Numbered from the stretch's first letter, positions 1 through 14,300 are shown. The stretch is DNA of 64,000 nucleotides from Polydactylus sextarius (GCA_016801845.1 CM028927.1:16492501-16556500); one strand, 5' to 3'. A program made the numbers and translations. The notes: a model not told the origin generated them from the letters alone.

Positions 1-20
1 ACATGGGTACAACACAGACA

Positions 21-53
21 GAGAAGAAGAAGAAGAAGAAGAAGAAGAAGAAG
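21..53. repeat. (AAG)n microsatellite
   Basis: About ten near-perfect AAG/GAA units lie at the very left edge of the window. Confidence 0.95.
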
Positions 54-1794
54 GAAGGCAGTGTCAATAAACAGCAATAGACCACAGGGACATTTTCAAG
101 ATCAATATACACTATTGTCTTTGGTCCATCAAAATGGTCAATAGCTGCTGCTTATGTATTAACAATATGGGTTTGTGCGGTTCATTGATTGCTGAGAGAG
201 GATGCTTTCTCTCCGTCCCTCCCTTCCTGTCTCTCACTCACTGGCTCGCTCAGTCTCGAGCCTCTCCTCTCGGTGTAATGCGCGGTATGTTTTCCCTAAC
301 GGGTGGATGAGAACGCCAGAAGCCTCTTTTTCACGGTGCAGTGAAACATGAGGCAAAGTGATGAAACCATTGTTGCTCTTTCATCCCTTGTCATGATAGC
401 TCCATTTCCTTAGCACTGGAGCCTCGGGAGGAGCGCGTTCAAAAACCTGAGTCTTTTTCCCCCCACTCGGCTTCATGCTCCTTTCGCATTTTTTTGCGTG
501 TGTGTGTGTCATTAGTGTGTCTGTGTGTGTATTTGTGAGTACATCTGCAACACACTGTGGTGCAACAGCATTTGTGCATGGGTGTGAAAGAGACTGAGAG
601 AGTGTGTATGAGCGTGTATGTGAGTGCGCAATTCCAAGTGGTGTTTGTTCGTGAGCTCGTGCATGTATACAAGCGCCCCACCAGTGACTCTGTGTGGGCC
701 TATTGGAGAACAAACTGTGCAGACACAGCCTGTCAGAACCGCTCTGCTTGTCTACTCCCTGCATTCACAACACAGTCAGCTAACTCTCCTCCTCCTCCTC
801 CTCCTTCCCTGTCTCTCTCACTCACCAACTCGATATGCGAGCTTCATGTGATCCTTCTCAGAGTTACACATCCACACAAAAAGACAGAAACTAAGTCTAA
901 TGCTAAGATCAGAGGTGGAAGAAGTGTATACTAAGTGGGTATTACTGCATCATTAAATTACAACAGCTTGCTGATTCCTGAAGACAGATCAGATGTTGGT
1001 AAATATTTACACCAAGCAAATGTCAGGTGTTACAGCTGGAGCTCAGGTCGACATATCTGACCCCACAATTTGATCAAAACGCTGTTTGATAATGAGGATT
1101 TAACACAGCTTACCTACAGAAACATTTTAAATAACTTTACAGCTCTAATGAGACGCTGGCTTTCTGTTTATAAAGTTTCACGTCTTTTCTTTTGACAGGA
1201 CAGATGTTTCTTAGCAACTGTTTCTACATTTCTTAAAGTTTTAATGGTGATTTATTCAACAGTTCAGCAGTTGGAAGCTACTTGGTAATAGCTTCACAAA
1301 CAGCTACCGCAGATCCTCCGCTGATGATAAAGCTGTATGCTGGTGTAAAAATAAGCGTATCGAGTAAAAGTGCTGCAATCACACAGTGCTTGAGTAGAAG
1401 TATGAGAGCATGATCAGCAAAATGTACTTCAAATAAGTGTAAGTGCTTAACATGCAGGCAGAGTGGACCCTGCCATTGCTAAATTATTATACGTTATTTG
1501 AGTTTTATTACTGATGCATTAATGTGTAAGCAGTATTTTAATACCATTGCTGCTAGTGAGAATAAATCTAACAACTTTACATGCTGTCGGATAATTTATT
1601 GTATAATAATGAGCCGTATTTTATTAACTGATCATATGCTTTGTGTGTAAACTCTGGAGTTGCAAAAAACCCACTAACTATAGCTGTCAAATAAATGCAG
1701 TGGAGTGAAAACTCTTTCCCATCATGAAATGTAGTGAAGTAGAAGTGTAAACTGTCACAAAATAGGAATGCCTGGTACTTAGTTCCGTTCCACC

Positions 1795-2065
1795 ACTGGC
1801 TGTGATAGATGAGAAGAAAATGAGAGAGGAAATGAGGAGGTAGAGAGAGAAAGACTTCATGAGGACAGGAGAGAGAGAGAGAGAGAGCTGATGGAGGTCA
1901 CAAGGAAGATGAGAGCGAGGGAAGATGGACATGGTGGAGGCAGGAGAGAGAATTAGAGAGAGAGAGGCTGATAGAGAAAGCAAAGGAAGATAAAAAAAGA
2001 GAGAGGAGGTGAGGAGATAGAGAAGAGAAGTGTAGGAGAGGAGTGAGAGGGAAGCAGCAGGAGCT
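1795..2065. repeat. Polypurine-biased tract (+ strand)
   Basis: About 270 bp of mostly A and G on the plus strand include a (GA)n core at 1870-1887 and several GAGAGAGA blocks. The opposite strand gives a Ser/Leu-rich false frame. Confidence 0.8.
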
Positions 2066-2343
2066 GTGGGCTACCTGTTACTGATTCAGCTTCTGACAAT
2101 GCTTTTATAATGGGAAAGGGAGAGCAATGGAAAGGCTTAATTCACAGACGTGTCAGGGAGAGTTAAGCCGATTTGTGATTTCGATTTTCTGTGTTTGTGA
2201 GACTGAGTGTCTGTGAGAGAGGAGGGGTTATTGTGTGTATGTGTGTGTGTCTGGTCGTGTGTCAGTCCACTGTCAGACTGGAGAGCAAAGAAAATGAGAA
2301 TGAGACTGACACAAATAGACAATATATGTTTTTGATTTGTCCT

Positions 2344-2371
2344 CTGTGTGTGTGTGTGTGTGTGTGTGTGT
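2344..2371. repeat. (TG)n microsatellite
   Basis: This is a perfect dinucleotide run of 14 units. It produces the false Thr-His/Cys-Val open frames on either strand around 2137-2502. Confidence 0.95.
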
Positions 2372-3638
2372 ATAAGAAAGCAAGATAAAGGATGCTGCAG
2401 AGGCGCCTGCTCCAAATGTATGAGATGATGTTTACACATTTTCTCAAAGTACAGTAGGCACATCTTTTGGCTTGTGTGTGTGTGTATCTGTGAAAATCCC
2501 ATCCCCCTTCAACCCTCTTCCTTAAGATGGTATTGATCCTGCTCTGGACAGGAGACAGATGATATCAGCCTCCTGGTTGTTAAATGCATTGATGTACACT
2601 CAACGACCTGAGACAATGTACAGTAAATAAGAAGTCTTGTAAAAATCTTACAACCAAGCAGTGTTATTTAATGAGCGCTCATTACGAGTAAAGAGCGATG
2701 TACCTGATCTGTATCAGCTGATATTCATTACTTGAGGGGTCTTTACGTTTAGTGATCAGAAACTAGAAACAACACTTGTAAAAGAGGTGAGACAGATGCA
2801 TAAATGTCACACAATGGTGAGTGTTTTTATTTTAGCCTCAGCCATTAAGGCTGAACATTTGCCACTGAGGAAGATCTGAAAACAAGAATATAAAATAACA
2901 TATCACTACTCATGGTAACTATCACTAAAGCAAAATAGAAATGTATTCAGAGCAAACGAAAAGAAAAAGAAAACCAAAGCCCCAGCTCCCCATAAAAATC
3001 CTATAAAAATCAGTTTAGAAAAGATCAGTGTGATCTGTATCGGCCCTAAAATATCTAGCCATGTTGCTCATCTCTATTACTGCTCCTGGTTATAATATCC
3101 AACATTATTGCCGACCTACGCTGTTGCTTCAAACTGCTCTTGATATATCACTACCTTCAGGTGGAGGCAGTGCCCTCACTCTGACTGAAAACAACCTGAG
3201 GCCAAAAAGAGAAGCTCATACGCTGATCCTCACCTCATAGGTGCTAAAGTTTCACAGCTTATAAGTAGGCATCTGGTTATTGAAAGCAACTGTGGAATAC
3301 TATTCTGACAATATATCACTATTCCCTAATAGCACAGGAAGAGAAAAAAGAACAGAGCCTGAACAATGAAAAGTTTTTTTGAAGCGTTCAAAAGAACGTG
3401 TGTGTGTTCTCTGACAGGTGAAATGTGAAAGTTGGGAGGAAGGTAGAAGGTGGGCACATTAAAAACCTCAAAAATGTCAAACAATGGCCGAGGCTGTATT
3501 CCTGAGTCTTGCTCCCTAACAAAGCATCACTTGTGTTGTCCACATGAAAGCAGACCCGGTTTCGACTCAACACATTCCTCCCTGAATTTGACAGTTGGTT
3601 TCTCCTTGTGAGCCTCTGTGGTTTGGATGCTGATGCCT

Positions 3639-3640
<2 letters not shown>

Positions 3641-3679
<39 letters not shown>
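3641..3679. repeat. (TG)n microsatellite
   Basis: This is a perfect TG run of about 19 units, which accounts for the apparent open frames at 3388-3934. Confidence 0.95.
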
Positions 3680-3683
<4 letters not shown>

Positions 3684-5095
3684 GTGACACGCACACTGCA
3701 GGATACACGCAGAGGCGTTCCAGCTCCACGCCACAGGGTTAGAGTAATTCTGCTAAAGCTCTGGTACCTGCATAGACATTTCTCCATCTCCAGTGACACA
3801 CACAGACTAAGCTTGTTCAGTCGGTTGTTATTGGTTTGGAAAACCTTGTGCTGCTGAACATCTGCTGATGATTGACTTGTAACTATATACAGTACAGAAT
3901 GCCAGGGACCTTTTAATACTGCAGGCTTGCCCACCTGAAGTGTATATACTGCAGCCCTGTAGTTAATTAAACCAAAAGAAAAAAGAATTTTGGTAGTGGA
4001 ACCTTATGAGTGTAAATTATGTATATAAAGCATTTGTTTGTATTCCTCTATTTCTCTCATCTGTATTTATATATTCCTCCATGATCAGAATATGTGCGTG
4101 TATATCTGTTATTATTTATTTTGTTCTGTGTTTGTGCTCTGTAAAGGTTTACAATAGCCGCCCACTGCTTTGCTTTCACCTACCGCGACTCTGACCACAG
4201 TTTCCAGACGCCCTCAGGCACCTTTCTATTCGGGTAAGCCTGCAAAAGGGAGCCAGCATCCCAGCTCTTTCACTCTAATCCACAGCATGAATCCATCCTT
4301 AGGGCTAACAGACTACCAGGGTTGCCCCGCTATTACCAACACAGACTGTCTGCAAAACACAAAGTGCCATGGCTGGGGGAAGGTGAAATACTGTTTTTAT
4401 GCAACTGAAGTGGAAGAGTGGACGTAATGGTGCAGACTAACAAGAAACAAAGCCTCAGAGTGGACAGTGATGCATATAGCGGCTTATCCTAGTCTTTGCC
4501 ATCATGCTCAAATTTGAAAATTCATTTTCTAAGAGTTTTGAAAAGCTTAATTGCAAACATGAGACAGACCTACGGGGGAAAGGGAATCATTACAGTGAAA
4601 ATGAAGCAGCTGAAGGGGCCACTGCGACGTATGTTAACAGATTAACATGTGGAGCCCGAAACCAATGAAGGATTTCTCACCTCGGGCAAAGATGTTTATC
4701 TACTGTGCGTGTATTTGTCCTCCACAATGAAATGAAAATGAGCAGGATGATGGATCAGCCTCCTTCCACTTATTGATTAATTTGTCTGTCCATCATGGCT
4801 AATATCTCAGAGGATGCAAGATTGAATTACTCTAAAATGTTTTACCACTAAAATCAGCAGTTTCAGAATGACACCAGATGGTGCGTGAGGGGCAGTACAC
4901 TACAATTAGAGGTCAAAATATGGGGACATGTGTTACTAATTAAAACTGTGATTGAGATTGTTCATGGCATTTAATTTCATCACCATTGAGACTGTTTGTG
5001 ACTATAAAATGCGTACAGTAATGAGGTTATTATCAAAAAAGGAACCACCGCGTTGTTCTCATTGAGGAAGACACAATACTTGGATGGATTTCTGA

Positions 5096-5098
<3 letters not shown>

Positions 5099-5133
<35 letters not shown>
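5099..5133. repeat. (TG)n microsatellite
   Basis: This is a perfect TG run of about 17 units, followed by a purine-rich stretch. Confidence 0.95.
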
Positions 5134-5135
<2 letters not shown>

Positions 5136-6311
5136 AGAGAGGATAAGGGTGCTAGATGAAGCATGTAACAGTATTTGTCATGTCTTCATGGGAGGTCCAA
5201 TCCTTTCCACGCTCGGACTGCGCTTGTTTATCTGCTGTTCTCTCGCTACCTTTTGCAGACTAATGGATCATTTGACACACAAGGATCTCTCCTTTTCTCT
5301 CTCAACAATATTCACTGTATTTAATAAAAGAAAAATAGATATAAATAACTAACAAAACACTGTCCACCAGAGCACATTGGCTTTTGTCTCAAAATATATT
5401 TTTGCCACTATTGCCAAAAAAAAAAAAAAAAAAAAAATCCAAGGTAATATCCACAAGCTCATAGTGAAAATGCTCAATCTCTCTGTCAGTCACCCTGTGG
5501 CACTGCAACAATATCTCTCTTATATGAATGAAACTTTAACCCCGAACAGACATTTTTTTTTTTTGCTGGCTCTGGCACACAAAAAAAATCTTTCTGTCCT
5601 ACTCAGAAAGGTTAGTAGAGAGAAAGAGGAAGAGAGAAAAAGAGAAAAAGGGGGGAAAGATGACAGAGACAGAAAAAAAGAAGAGTCATAAATGAGAGGG
5701 AGGTGTATAGAAATGAGGGAGAGGATGGGATGAAAAAATAAAGGGAGGAGAGAAAAGAGAAGTAAGAGCAACTGAAGGACAACTGAAGCCCTGTCTCAAA
5801 TTCTGCCTCGCCAGTCAAATCCAGGAGACCAACATAATGTTCCCCCTCTGAATCTGTGAAGCGTTTTTAATGTCAAGCGGAGAGATGGGTATCACACAGT
5901 GCACCGATTCACCCCCATCTGATGAGGGCAGATAGTTATGGTTCAATTCTAAGAGGCCCGGTGAGCCTCTATTCAAAGCCAGAGCCGGGGAGAACTGGCT
6001 GGGGTGCAACGGAGAGGAATTCAATAATTCACCTTCAGTATGTAAGAGCCAATGCACTCCAGCAAATACATAGTTGAATCACATACAGTTCAGCATGAGG
6101 AAAAGGGGGAAAAAGAGGATGGATAAGTCATGGGGAAAGACAGCAATGCTGCGCTTGGTTGGTACAGCAGCTACTCTGACACACTTTGGCTGTGTGAAGG
6201 GAATTTGAGAGTGTGTGTGAGTGTGAGATTGATGATCTGTACATAAGTGAGATTTACCATCAAGGATGTGCTTCTGCACTAAAACAACACATGTTCATGC
6301 AGTTGTGCATT

Positions 6312-6377
<66 letters not shown>
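6312..6377. repeat. Compound (TG)n(AG)n microsatellite
   Basis: About 10 TG units run directly into about 22 GA units, a typical compound dinucleotide repeat. Confidence 0.95.
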
Positions 6378-6379
<2 letters not shown>

Positions 6380-9065
6380 GTCTCTGTGTATTTGTCTTTA
6401 GGGGCCTTTAAGGTCTGCTGACTTGTGTAGCAGCGGCCAAAGAACAGAGCACAAAAAAAAAAAAAAAAAAAAGCGAGCGGTCATGCTGTTCTGACATCCC
6501 ACGCCCAACTGCAAAACAGAGCACGGCATTAGGAGATCTGAGAGACAGCGTGCAAAAACGAGAGGGAGACAAATGATAAACAGATGAAGAAAGGAAAGGA
6601 AGAAGAAGAGGAACGGCTTGAAGAACAGACTGCAACCTCATTTAGCTGTCCACTTTAAAATACAGTCACTTTCTATCAATTTCCACGCTGAGTGCATCTT
6701 GCCCATTAATTGGGGATAAACAAAATTTGAAAACCATTCGCTCCGCACATTCTCTCCCTCTCTCTGTCTCTCTTACTGCTAAGTGCCGGCTCCTCTACGG
6801 GATGAAGTCCAGTTTCGTATGGATGGACTTGTCAAACTTAATCTAGTCAGATAAAAAACACCTTCACTGGAGTGGTACATGCTGTAATGCTCTCTGTTTA
6901 TTGTGCAATAAGCAAACTGAGGTTGTTCCCAACTTAAACATCATTTAACATCATCTGTAATTTCCAGCAAATTACTGTTGATGATTATTTTTTAAATTGA
7001 GTACGGCTGAAATAAAGAAATCACTGCACAAATGAATTCAGCAACACAGCATCAGGAGGAGCTAATTAAAACTTTGTAACAATATATACAGCTCTATCAA
7101 CCCTTGACACCACTTTACAAATAAGCTAAATCTGTCCTACTGAGAGCTACTGTACTTAGCACTTTTGAGGTCAGTGTATCATTTCTCGGCGAGTTCTTTA
7201 TCCCAGTGGAGGGTGGCTCCTCACCTAAGCAATATATCATGATTGTCGTTGTAGCAGGAAATAACAGGGGATGATTTTTTAAAGGGTAACTACATTCTCA
7301 AATTTAGCTAGAAGCCTCTCTTCTAGTACATTTAAAGAACTCAGACAAGTGAAGAGGGCAGTGGTTATAGGACGTGAGGCCTCATGGCTATGTCTACGAC
7401 AGGAGGACGCAGAGCTGATAGTCAGCTAACCAGCCGTACAACGTCGCTGTCATACTCTCTGTCTCTGTCTCTGCTGGAGCTTTAACAGTCACTAAAAATG
7501 TATTTATGGCCTTTTGAGAGAGTCACTGTGTAGATATCTGTGTTGTAATGCCTCTGTGTATGGGGGAGGGTCAGTATATAGTCATAACCCTGCTGTTCAT
7601 GCATAGTGTTACTGTTTGTCAGACCTAAATATCTTGTTAAGCTCATATAGCAGATTTATGGGTAATCCCTTGTTTACTGCCATTGCAGATGAATAAATCT
7701 CCTTCATCGTTGTTTTTTGGCTTTATTCTCATGTCACTGGCAGCTACAAAAAACACAAACTATGAAGCTATGGTTGGTGCTGCTATGCCATTTGGGGTCA
7801 ATGTAGAGAATAGACTTTAGAGTTTTGCAGACTATGACAACATTAGGAATGGGCCAGATATTTCAGCTGAATTGAATTTCAAATTCAAATGCACAGAAAG
7901 TAGCTCAGAAAAAAGCTAATAACCAACTAAGCTGTCAGTTAACACTCGAATTCACGCAATAGACTTTGGTCTGTGTGATACAATATAACTTTTCCTACAG
8001 GCCTATATAAATGTACTGTGTTGTGTACAGTTCATTCCAGTGCTGTGCTATTATTGTCTATATATTTCACAGAGTTGTAGAGAATCTCTAAACGGGAACT
8101 AATTAGAGATACAACTCATGTCTGTTCTGTTTTTTTCTGTTCTATATTTTACACAGTCTGACTGGCTAACTTTGACCTCTCGCCTTTCCATGCTCGACCG
8201 TCTCCATATTGCTCGGACACCAGTAGCGCCATTGCATCACGCTTCACTGACTTAACACGTGACATGTGGTGGAAGCTGCCAAATCGCAGCACAATCAATT
8301 GGTTTTTAATACGTTGGAGTAGCCCCTGGAGCTCTTGAAGCTAGCATGCTTGGCTAATTCGATGTGATTCACTGAGCTGGTGGCTGCTACACTGTGTGAG
8401 TGTAAGGGGCAGTCTGCTGCTGTGTATGTGTCTTGTAGCAGATATGAACGTGGGTCATAAAGGGAGACAGACTGGAAGCTATGATCCTCTGACGGCTGTG
8501 ACAGCTGGGGTTAGCGCCTAGCAGCCGTTTAGTGACAGAAAACACAATAGAGACAGGGCCATGGGATGGATATAGCCACATGGCTACTGCTAGCATGAAG
8601 GCCCGATGAGATATATGACACACTACAATGTGGCTACTAGCTAATGCCAATGTCTTTAAGAGCATCATGGCATAAGGTTGGAAGATAGATGGCCACCAGG
8701 CGGTCATACAGGCTGGTTCAGTTTGGCCAATATGGACCACACATATGGCCAATACATAACATACAGAGCATTCAAACATGTGCCAGGCAAACATTAGCAT
8801 TTAAACAAGCTAAAGTACCTCTCGTGACATCTTCACACTCACAACAGCCAGACACAGTGGCAGCAGCATCTTGTTAGTGAGTTAGCTTTAATTCGATGTG
8901 AAACAAGTGTCACCAGGAAAGTGCAGCCAAGACTGTGACAGGTAAGAAACTATGGCAGGGGAGAGGACGCTCGGGCGAGTTAAGATACTTGTATGAATGG
9001 CAGGAGGTCGTGTTTCTGAAAGGCAAACTGACTGGCTTGGGGGGCAGCTGCAACTTGGTGTGCTA

Positions 9066-9069
<4 letters not shown>

Positions 9070-9131
<62 letters not shown>
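9070..9131. repeat. (TG)n microsatellite
   Basis: About 31 perfect TG units make this one of the longest runs in the window. It explains the poly-Cys-Val and Thr-His frames at 8935-9467. Confidence 0.95.
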
Positions 9132-9134
<3 letters not shown>

Positions 9135-11264
9135 CTGCCAGACTGGCTGCCTGCTGCGACCAGATTACATGTTCACTGTCCCACAGCGGGAGTGGAAGTG
9201 AGATGGGTAGGACTGAGTGGTAAATGGCCACAGTGGGGAGCCATGTGGCTAGTTGAGCACTCCTCCAGTGAACGAGAGCTGGACCATCAGCTGCAGACTC
9301 CAGTGTTTCCCAGTTTGTTAAGTTGCACGAACTCACAAACAGCAATAAATAATAAATCAATTTTTTTCCTTTTTTTCACTCACTGTTACTTAATTTGCAT
9401 TTACATTTGTGATAATTATTTATGCAAACAACTGCATAACTCAATTATTATTAATTATTCTTTTTAAAATATATAATTTTGAGACCTTGATGATGTTAAT
9501 TTCTATCCATTTCCATATCCAACATTTCAACTTGTGTAGTGTGTATGTTGCACCATATATCCTAATTATTTCCTAAACATCTTGGGTCACAACTCTTAAT
9601 TGTAAGGTGCTACCTATTCACCTGCTTGCATATTCATTTGATAATTAGAGGAGAATAGCAAACTTTGATACTGAAGTATGATTTAAATTATGCAGCAGTG
9701 TGATTCATTAGAGGTAACTTTGGCAAAAGAAAAAAAACTCTAGTTAGCCTTAGGGTGGTAATTCTTTTTCCAAAGAAAAAATAATTTACTGCATCAATAA
9801 AATTATAACTGCAATACAATATTTACATGCTTGTTATGCACTTCAGAGAAGTATAGCAAAGTTCTACTGTAATATGCTTCACTATTGTGTATGAAATACT
9901 CCAGTGCACTTTCTTTTGTAATGCACTGTACTGTAGCAGACTTTTAATACAGAGGTTTATTAAGGAAACTCTTGCGTCTGATATAGTTAAACTGGTTCAC
10001 AAGAAGAAGAATACATATGTCCTTGACTGGTTCCCTGTCTCATTGGGTGAATAAAGTGAGAGTAAAAGGGAACAAAGTATGTTGAATGTGCTTCAGGGGC
10101 CACAAAAAGCCTCAAGCAAACATTAAAGCCTCTGGCAGAATGATTTAAAACCTCTAAGTAACAAAATGGGAACACTTATGGTGCTAGGATCAATTAAAAC
10201 TAAACCTTAAAACAATTTGCTTAACTGCTAATGTTCTTTGTTGCTTTAATGTTAAGAGAGACAGATCTGGGAAATATTCCAAACAATGCTGTAGGTACAT
10301 TACAGAAAATATGGGTCTAAAACGAACATAAAAGCAAAGCTATTTGAGGTTCTAAAAACACCATATTCTTCAAAGGTTGTTTGATTTATAATCAAAGAGC
10401 GAAGCATCCATCAAATCCCATCCAAAGTAAATTTGGTGTCACTAATAGAAGGAAAATATGATTTTTTTTCTGTGACTAAATTATTAAATAACTCATCTGC
10501 TAAGTCTGTGACCTAGAAAAAGCAGGATTTTGGACTCTCAGAAAACCAGTGTTCAGTACTCTTCCAATAAGATGATTGAATACTGCTGGATTCAGTGTAG
10601 CTACCTCCACGTTGTAGACTGTGTTGTTGGTGAGCTAAGTCTAATTAATGTTAATTTTTTTCCTTGTCGACTGTCTCGCCCGGTAACCCAGGGCAACAGT
10701 CTAAAGGCTGTCTGTATTGTGCTGTGGTCTGGTAAATGACTGAATGGCTTCCTGGCACAACCAAGATCTATAAACTGCCAACTGAAAAATAAAACTTGAA
10801 ATGTTTGTATACTTAGGAAAGATGGAAACATGTGGTTATCAGAATGGGATAATATGTTTTTATGGAGCTCTGTATGGTAACTGCAGGATAAAAGAAGTGT
10901 AATCATTTAGCTATCAGAAGTTTTCATGTGGCACCGTAATGCCATGTGCACGTATGCAATTTAGCTGGTTTAACACTTGACCTGCTACGGAGAAAGAATG
11001 AGTCTTAAACGATTTTCCAGACAAAACTTATTTTTCTGATCACTCATATTGCTCTAAATTTAAAATAATGTGCCATGCTGTAAACTATTCAGCATAAACT
11101 AAAATAAACTCCCTTTAATGAGTTTCTCCTAAAACCTTTCAACAACTCTGGTGAAACACAGCGCAGAACAGAAACACTGGAGGCAAACCAAAGATTTTCA
11201 GCTAAGGCTGGGCCCCAATGGGGAGTCAAGGTCAGACACTGCAGGTGAATGGTAGAGTACTTAC

Positions 11265-11315
11265 TGTAGGTTGCATAACATATTGTTGATGAGGCATCCA
11301 TGACGTACTCTGGAC
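11265..11315 (-). CDS. rbms3: rbms3 exon: VQSTSWMPHQQYVMQPT
   Basis: This 51-nt exon is exactly 17 codons, VQSTSWMPHQQYVMQPT, between gtttctcctcag|GTCCAG and CCTACA|gtaagt. Both splice sites are strong. Remembered RBMS3 reads the same except PP for QQ in the middle; RBMS1 reads QSPSWM here, so this exon is the sharpest evidence for rbms3. It is short, and it is hidden because a different frame is open across it. Being a whole number of codons with phase 0 at both ends, it could be skipped without changing the frame (inference). It is the last exon I can find; the next expected segment, starting GAV and continuing to the stop codon, is not visible in 1-11264. Confidence 0.95.
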
Positions 11316-14300
11316 CTGAGGAGAAACACGGCACATGTAAAATTATGGTAACAAAATTAATTTCCCTCACTTACTCAAAAAGAATACTCCACATAAAGCA
11401 ATAAATGCTATTCAAATATTCACGATATATTCAAATAGTCTCAAGTCTGGAGGTTTTAAAATGATTGTGCTGGTTTTAATGCACCAAAATGTCTGAATTT
11501 TACAAAGATTAAGTTATGCCAAAGAATTACACAAAGAATTTGAAAGTCTGGAGGCAGCAAATGTCTCTCCTGCCTTCTCATTATTGCCAACAGTCTGACT
11601 TGTGCATAGAGCCCATAAATTAGGTTCCTTCCCTATTATAATAATAATAATATTAACGGCAGGCCCGCTGCTCTTGCAAGAAGGGTGAATGGTTTTGAAA
11701 ACTCCAGGGGCCGACTGCTAGAGAGGACAGACCAATTCCAGTAAGATTATTTTTAATCAGAAAAGAAAAGGAATTTGAAAGTAGTGGAGACAGCTTTTCT
11801 ATTTCGTTTGCCAGAATTCAGAAACATGCCAAGCTATTACCAGTGGAAATAATATACAGACATGGGTGTTTACAAATGTGGATGAGAAAGTTAAAGAGAT
11901 GGTGAAACAGTGGCGGAGACAGTGATCAAGAGAGTGGAGGAATGGAGGAACAAACAGAGCTTTTAGATGTGCTGGAGAGAGGAATTAGACAGCTTGTAGC
12001 AGACAAACAGGCAGGCTGGCCACCGACCGCCGTAAAATGATTAGATTAAACAAAGACAAACATGGAATAATCTGCTATAAGAGCAATCAATCCTCTGAGC
12101 CAACCCAAATGCGAGATTTGGATCCACACCTAAACAAGCTTGATATTCTATAACACGAAGCCAAATCTGTTTGTTTGTACATGGCAATGTTTGTTCTCTG
12201 CAGCTGAGCGAGACAGCACAGAGACATAGAGAAAGCTTATCTTTATTCACTTATCTTCAGTATTTCCTACCCAAGATACCACATTACCATCATGCTATTT
12301 ATATAATAGAGGGTATGACTTTAGTCTTGAGACTTAGGTTTGGTCAAATTGGTCCTTTTTGCTGAGGAAGTTTCCCAAACTGAATCAACTGACCTGGAAG
12401 TACCGAAGTGGCAGCCATGATAAGAGCTGGTTGAATTTCTCTAAATACTAAGGAACAAGCTTCACTGTTTCCTATCTTATCTCCTTTAACATAGGGTACA
12501 TGGACTTTCCTTTACAAAAGGAAAGGAGATAGCGCCGTCCCACAATGCCTTGTGGCAGCAGTGACGCGCCATTTGGCAGTTCACAGAGCAATCAAGACAG
12601 ACAAGGAGCGCAGATCATTAATTCCAACCTCGGTAATGAAGTAATATTTTTCACTGGATAGTTCACGATTATAGAGCCTTTGTAGTCTGTCCACTGAAAA
12701 TTTTGGTTTCACCAGGAAAGATTCACGCCAACATCTGTCATCGCATAATTACATGGCTTAGTTTAAGAAGAGTTGGACTTTTTTACTATTGCACTTGTCT
12801 TTTCCTAAGTCCGACTTAATTCTCCTTCTCATTTTTCTTTGAACACATTACATTTTCCATTGAGGTCAAATGGATAGGAAAAAGACTTACGGCTCCTTTG
12901 CACTCTTCAAGTTTGGGTAGTCTCAGGTGAACAGGGACAAAAGAGAAGGCTTATGAGAAAATGGAGGTAAAACCTTTGGCCATCAGTCACATGTGGTTGC
13001 TTAATACAGGTACCAGAGACTAGTCTACTCAGGGCTTTGCCAACCAAAGAAATCTCAACCTCAGAAATTCAGGGCCTTGTTCATGGGACATGCATTATGG
13101 AAGTCAGTCTATTTGGGTCGCAAATCAATTTACCACAAATGGCTACTTAGGACTTGACTTAGCCCTTGACATGGGACTCAATATAAAAGAACATTAAGGT
13201 CTTTAGTTTTGAGCTGATAAAGTTCTAGAGAAATAACTTAAAGTAGACAGCCACAGGCAGACCTGTCATCAGTTATGGAATAAAGTGCTATCAACGCAGC
13301 TTTGCATCCAGCATTCAGAGAGCTGAAAGATGATGCTTTTACTTTTGTCTGGACTTGATTTGTCTTGGCTTTTCACAGAGTAAGTTTTCTCATTCCACAT
13401 AACAACAGTTAGTAAGTTAATCTTTTTTTTTTTTTTCCTCCACAGCGATGGTAGTTTTAGTGCAAGTGGAAGACGGTATTAAGAAGATGACCTAAGAAAA
13501 TCCCTACCTCTGGCTGAACTTCCCAGCTTGTGTAACCGTTTAAAACTGCCTTTCAGCCGTTAAGCCAAAAACCTGGTCAGTCAGTTGTTCAACCGCTTGT
13601 TCAGCCAGTTGGCCCCCCTCAACCCAACCCGTGAAATATAAACCCAGCCAGTTAGCTAGTTATTGAGCCAGCCAGCTACACATCCAACCACTAACTGACA
13701 TATTTAATCCCCCTGCGAGTCGGTCTGTAGAGCCAGTGATGTAAACCAGGCCAGGGCTGGCTGGCGGCACTAGCTGAGATCTTGGTAGTGACCTGGCCTG
13801 GACTGGCTCCTGTCATGTGCATCATCAAAGCTGATTTTTCCAGGAAACAAAGCCAATTATCATTCAAGATCACCGTAGCCGGGTTTAAAAGAAAACCAGA
13901 ACACTGCTGCTGGCATGGGTCATTTGCAGATTTGATAAACTAATGCCATAAAAATAGGAGCTTAGAAAATATCCACTGACTATAAACATAAAAGTATAAA
14001 TGACATATACAGTCATTTCTATGCACATTGAGATTTTCATTACAAAGGCGATAGTTTCCATTATAAAAGGAAGTGATTTTCTTTTGTCTGGCCTGCTTGG
14101 CTTGTCTTCTCTTTTTCTTTTTCCTCTGTGTCTTTGTACTTGAACAGAAGATGAAGGACTCACCTTCCTGCCGTGACTGGCTGAAGGGCAATATTACAGG
14201 AAGCGGCGGCAGAGCTGCCCGATATTGAAACTGTGAGGATTAATATTCCTCAAAAGCCCGGCCATTGTTTTTGATAAATCAATTTGGGAAGCCTTCCGAG

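Larger units (their letters stand above)
1..11264 (-). other. rbms3: rbms3 intron 3' of the last visible exon (partial)
   Basis: This intron begins gtaagt at 11264 and runs off the window, so it is at least 11.26 kb. No further rbms3 exon was recognised in it. It holds microsatellites (AAG, CTC, TG, TG-AG and polyA), purine-rich stretches at about 1795-2065 and 5600-5775, and AT-rich unique-looking sequence. All longer open frames on either strand overlap the simple repeats or lack any family resemblance. Confidence 0.85.

Noticed and set aside
8935..9467. Open frames on both strands rich in Cys-Val or Thr-His (also around 3618, 18112, 19848, 43582-44394 and 52944)
   Set aside because: They are translations of TG/CA dinucleotide arrays, not genes.
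11089..11370. 93-codon minus-strand open frame spanning 11265-11315 (reading GPEYVMDASST)
   Set aside because: It is a shadow in the wrong frame of the true rbms3 exon VQSTSWMPHQQYVMQPT.
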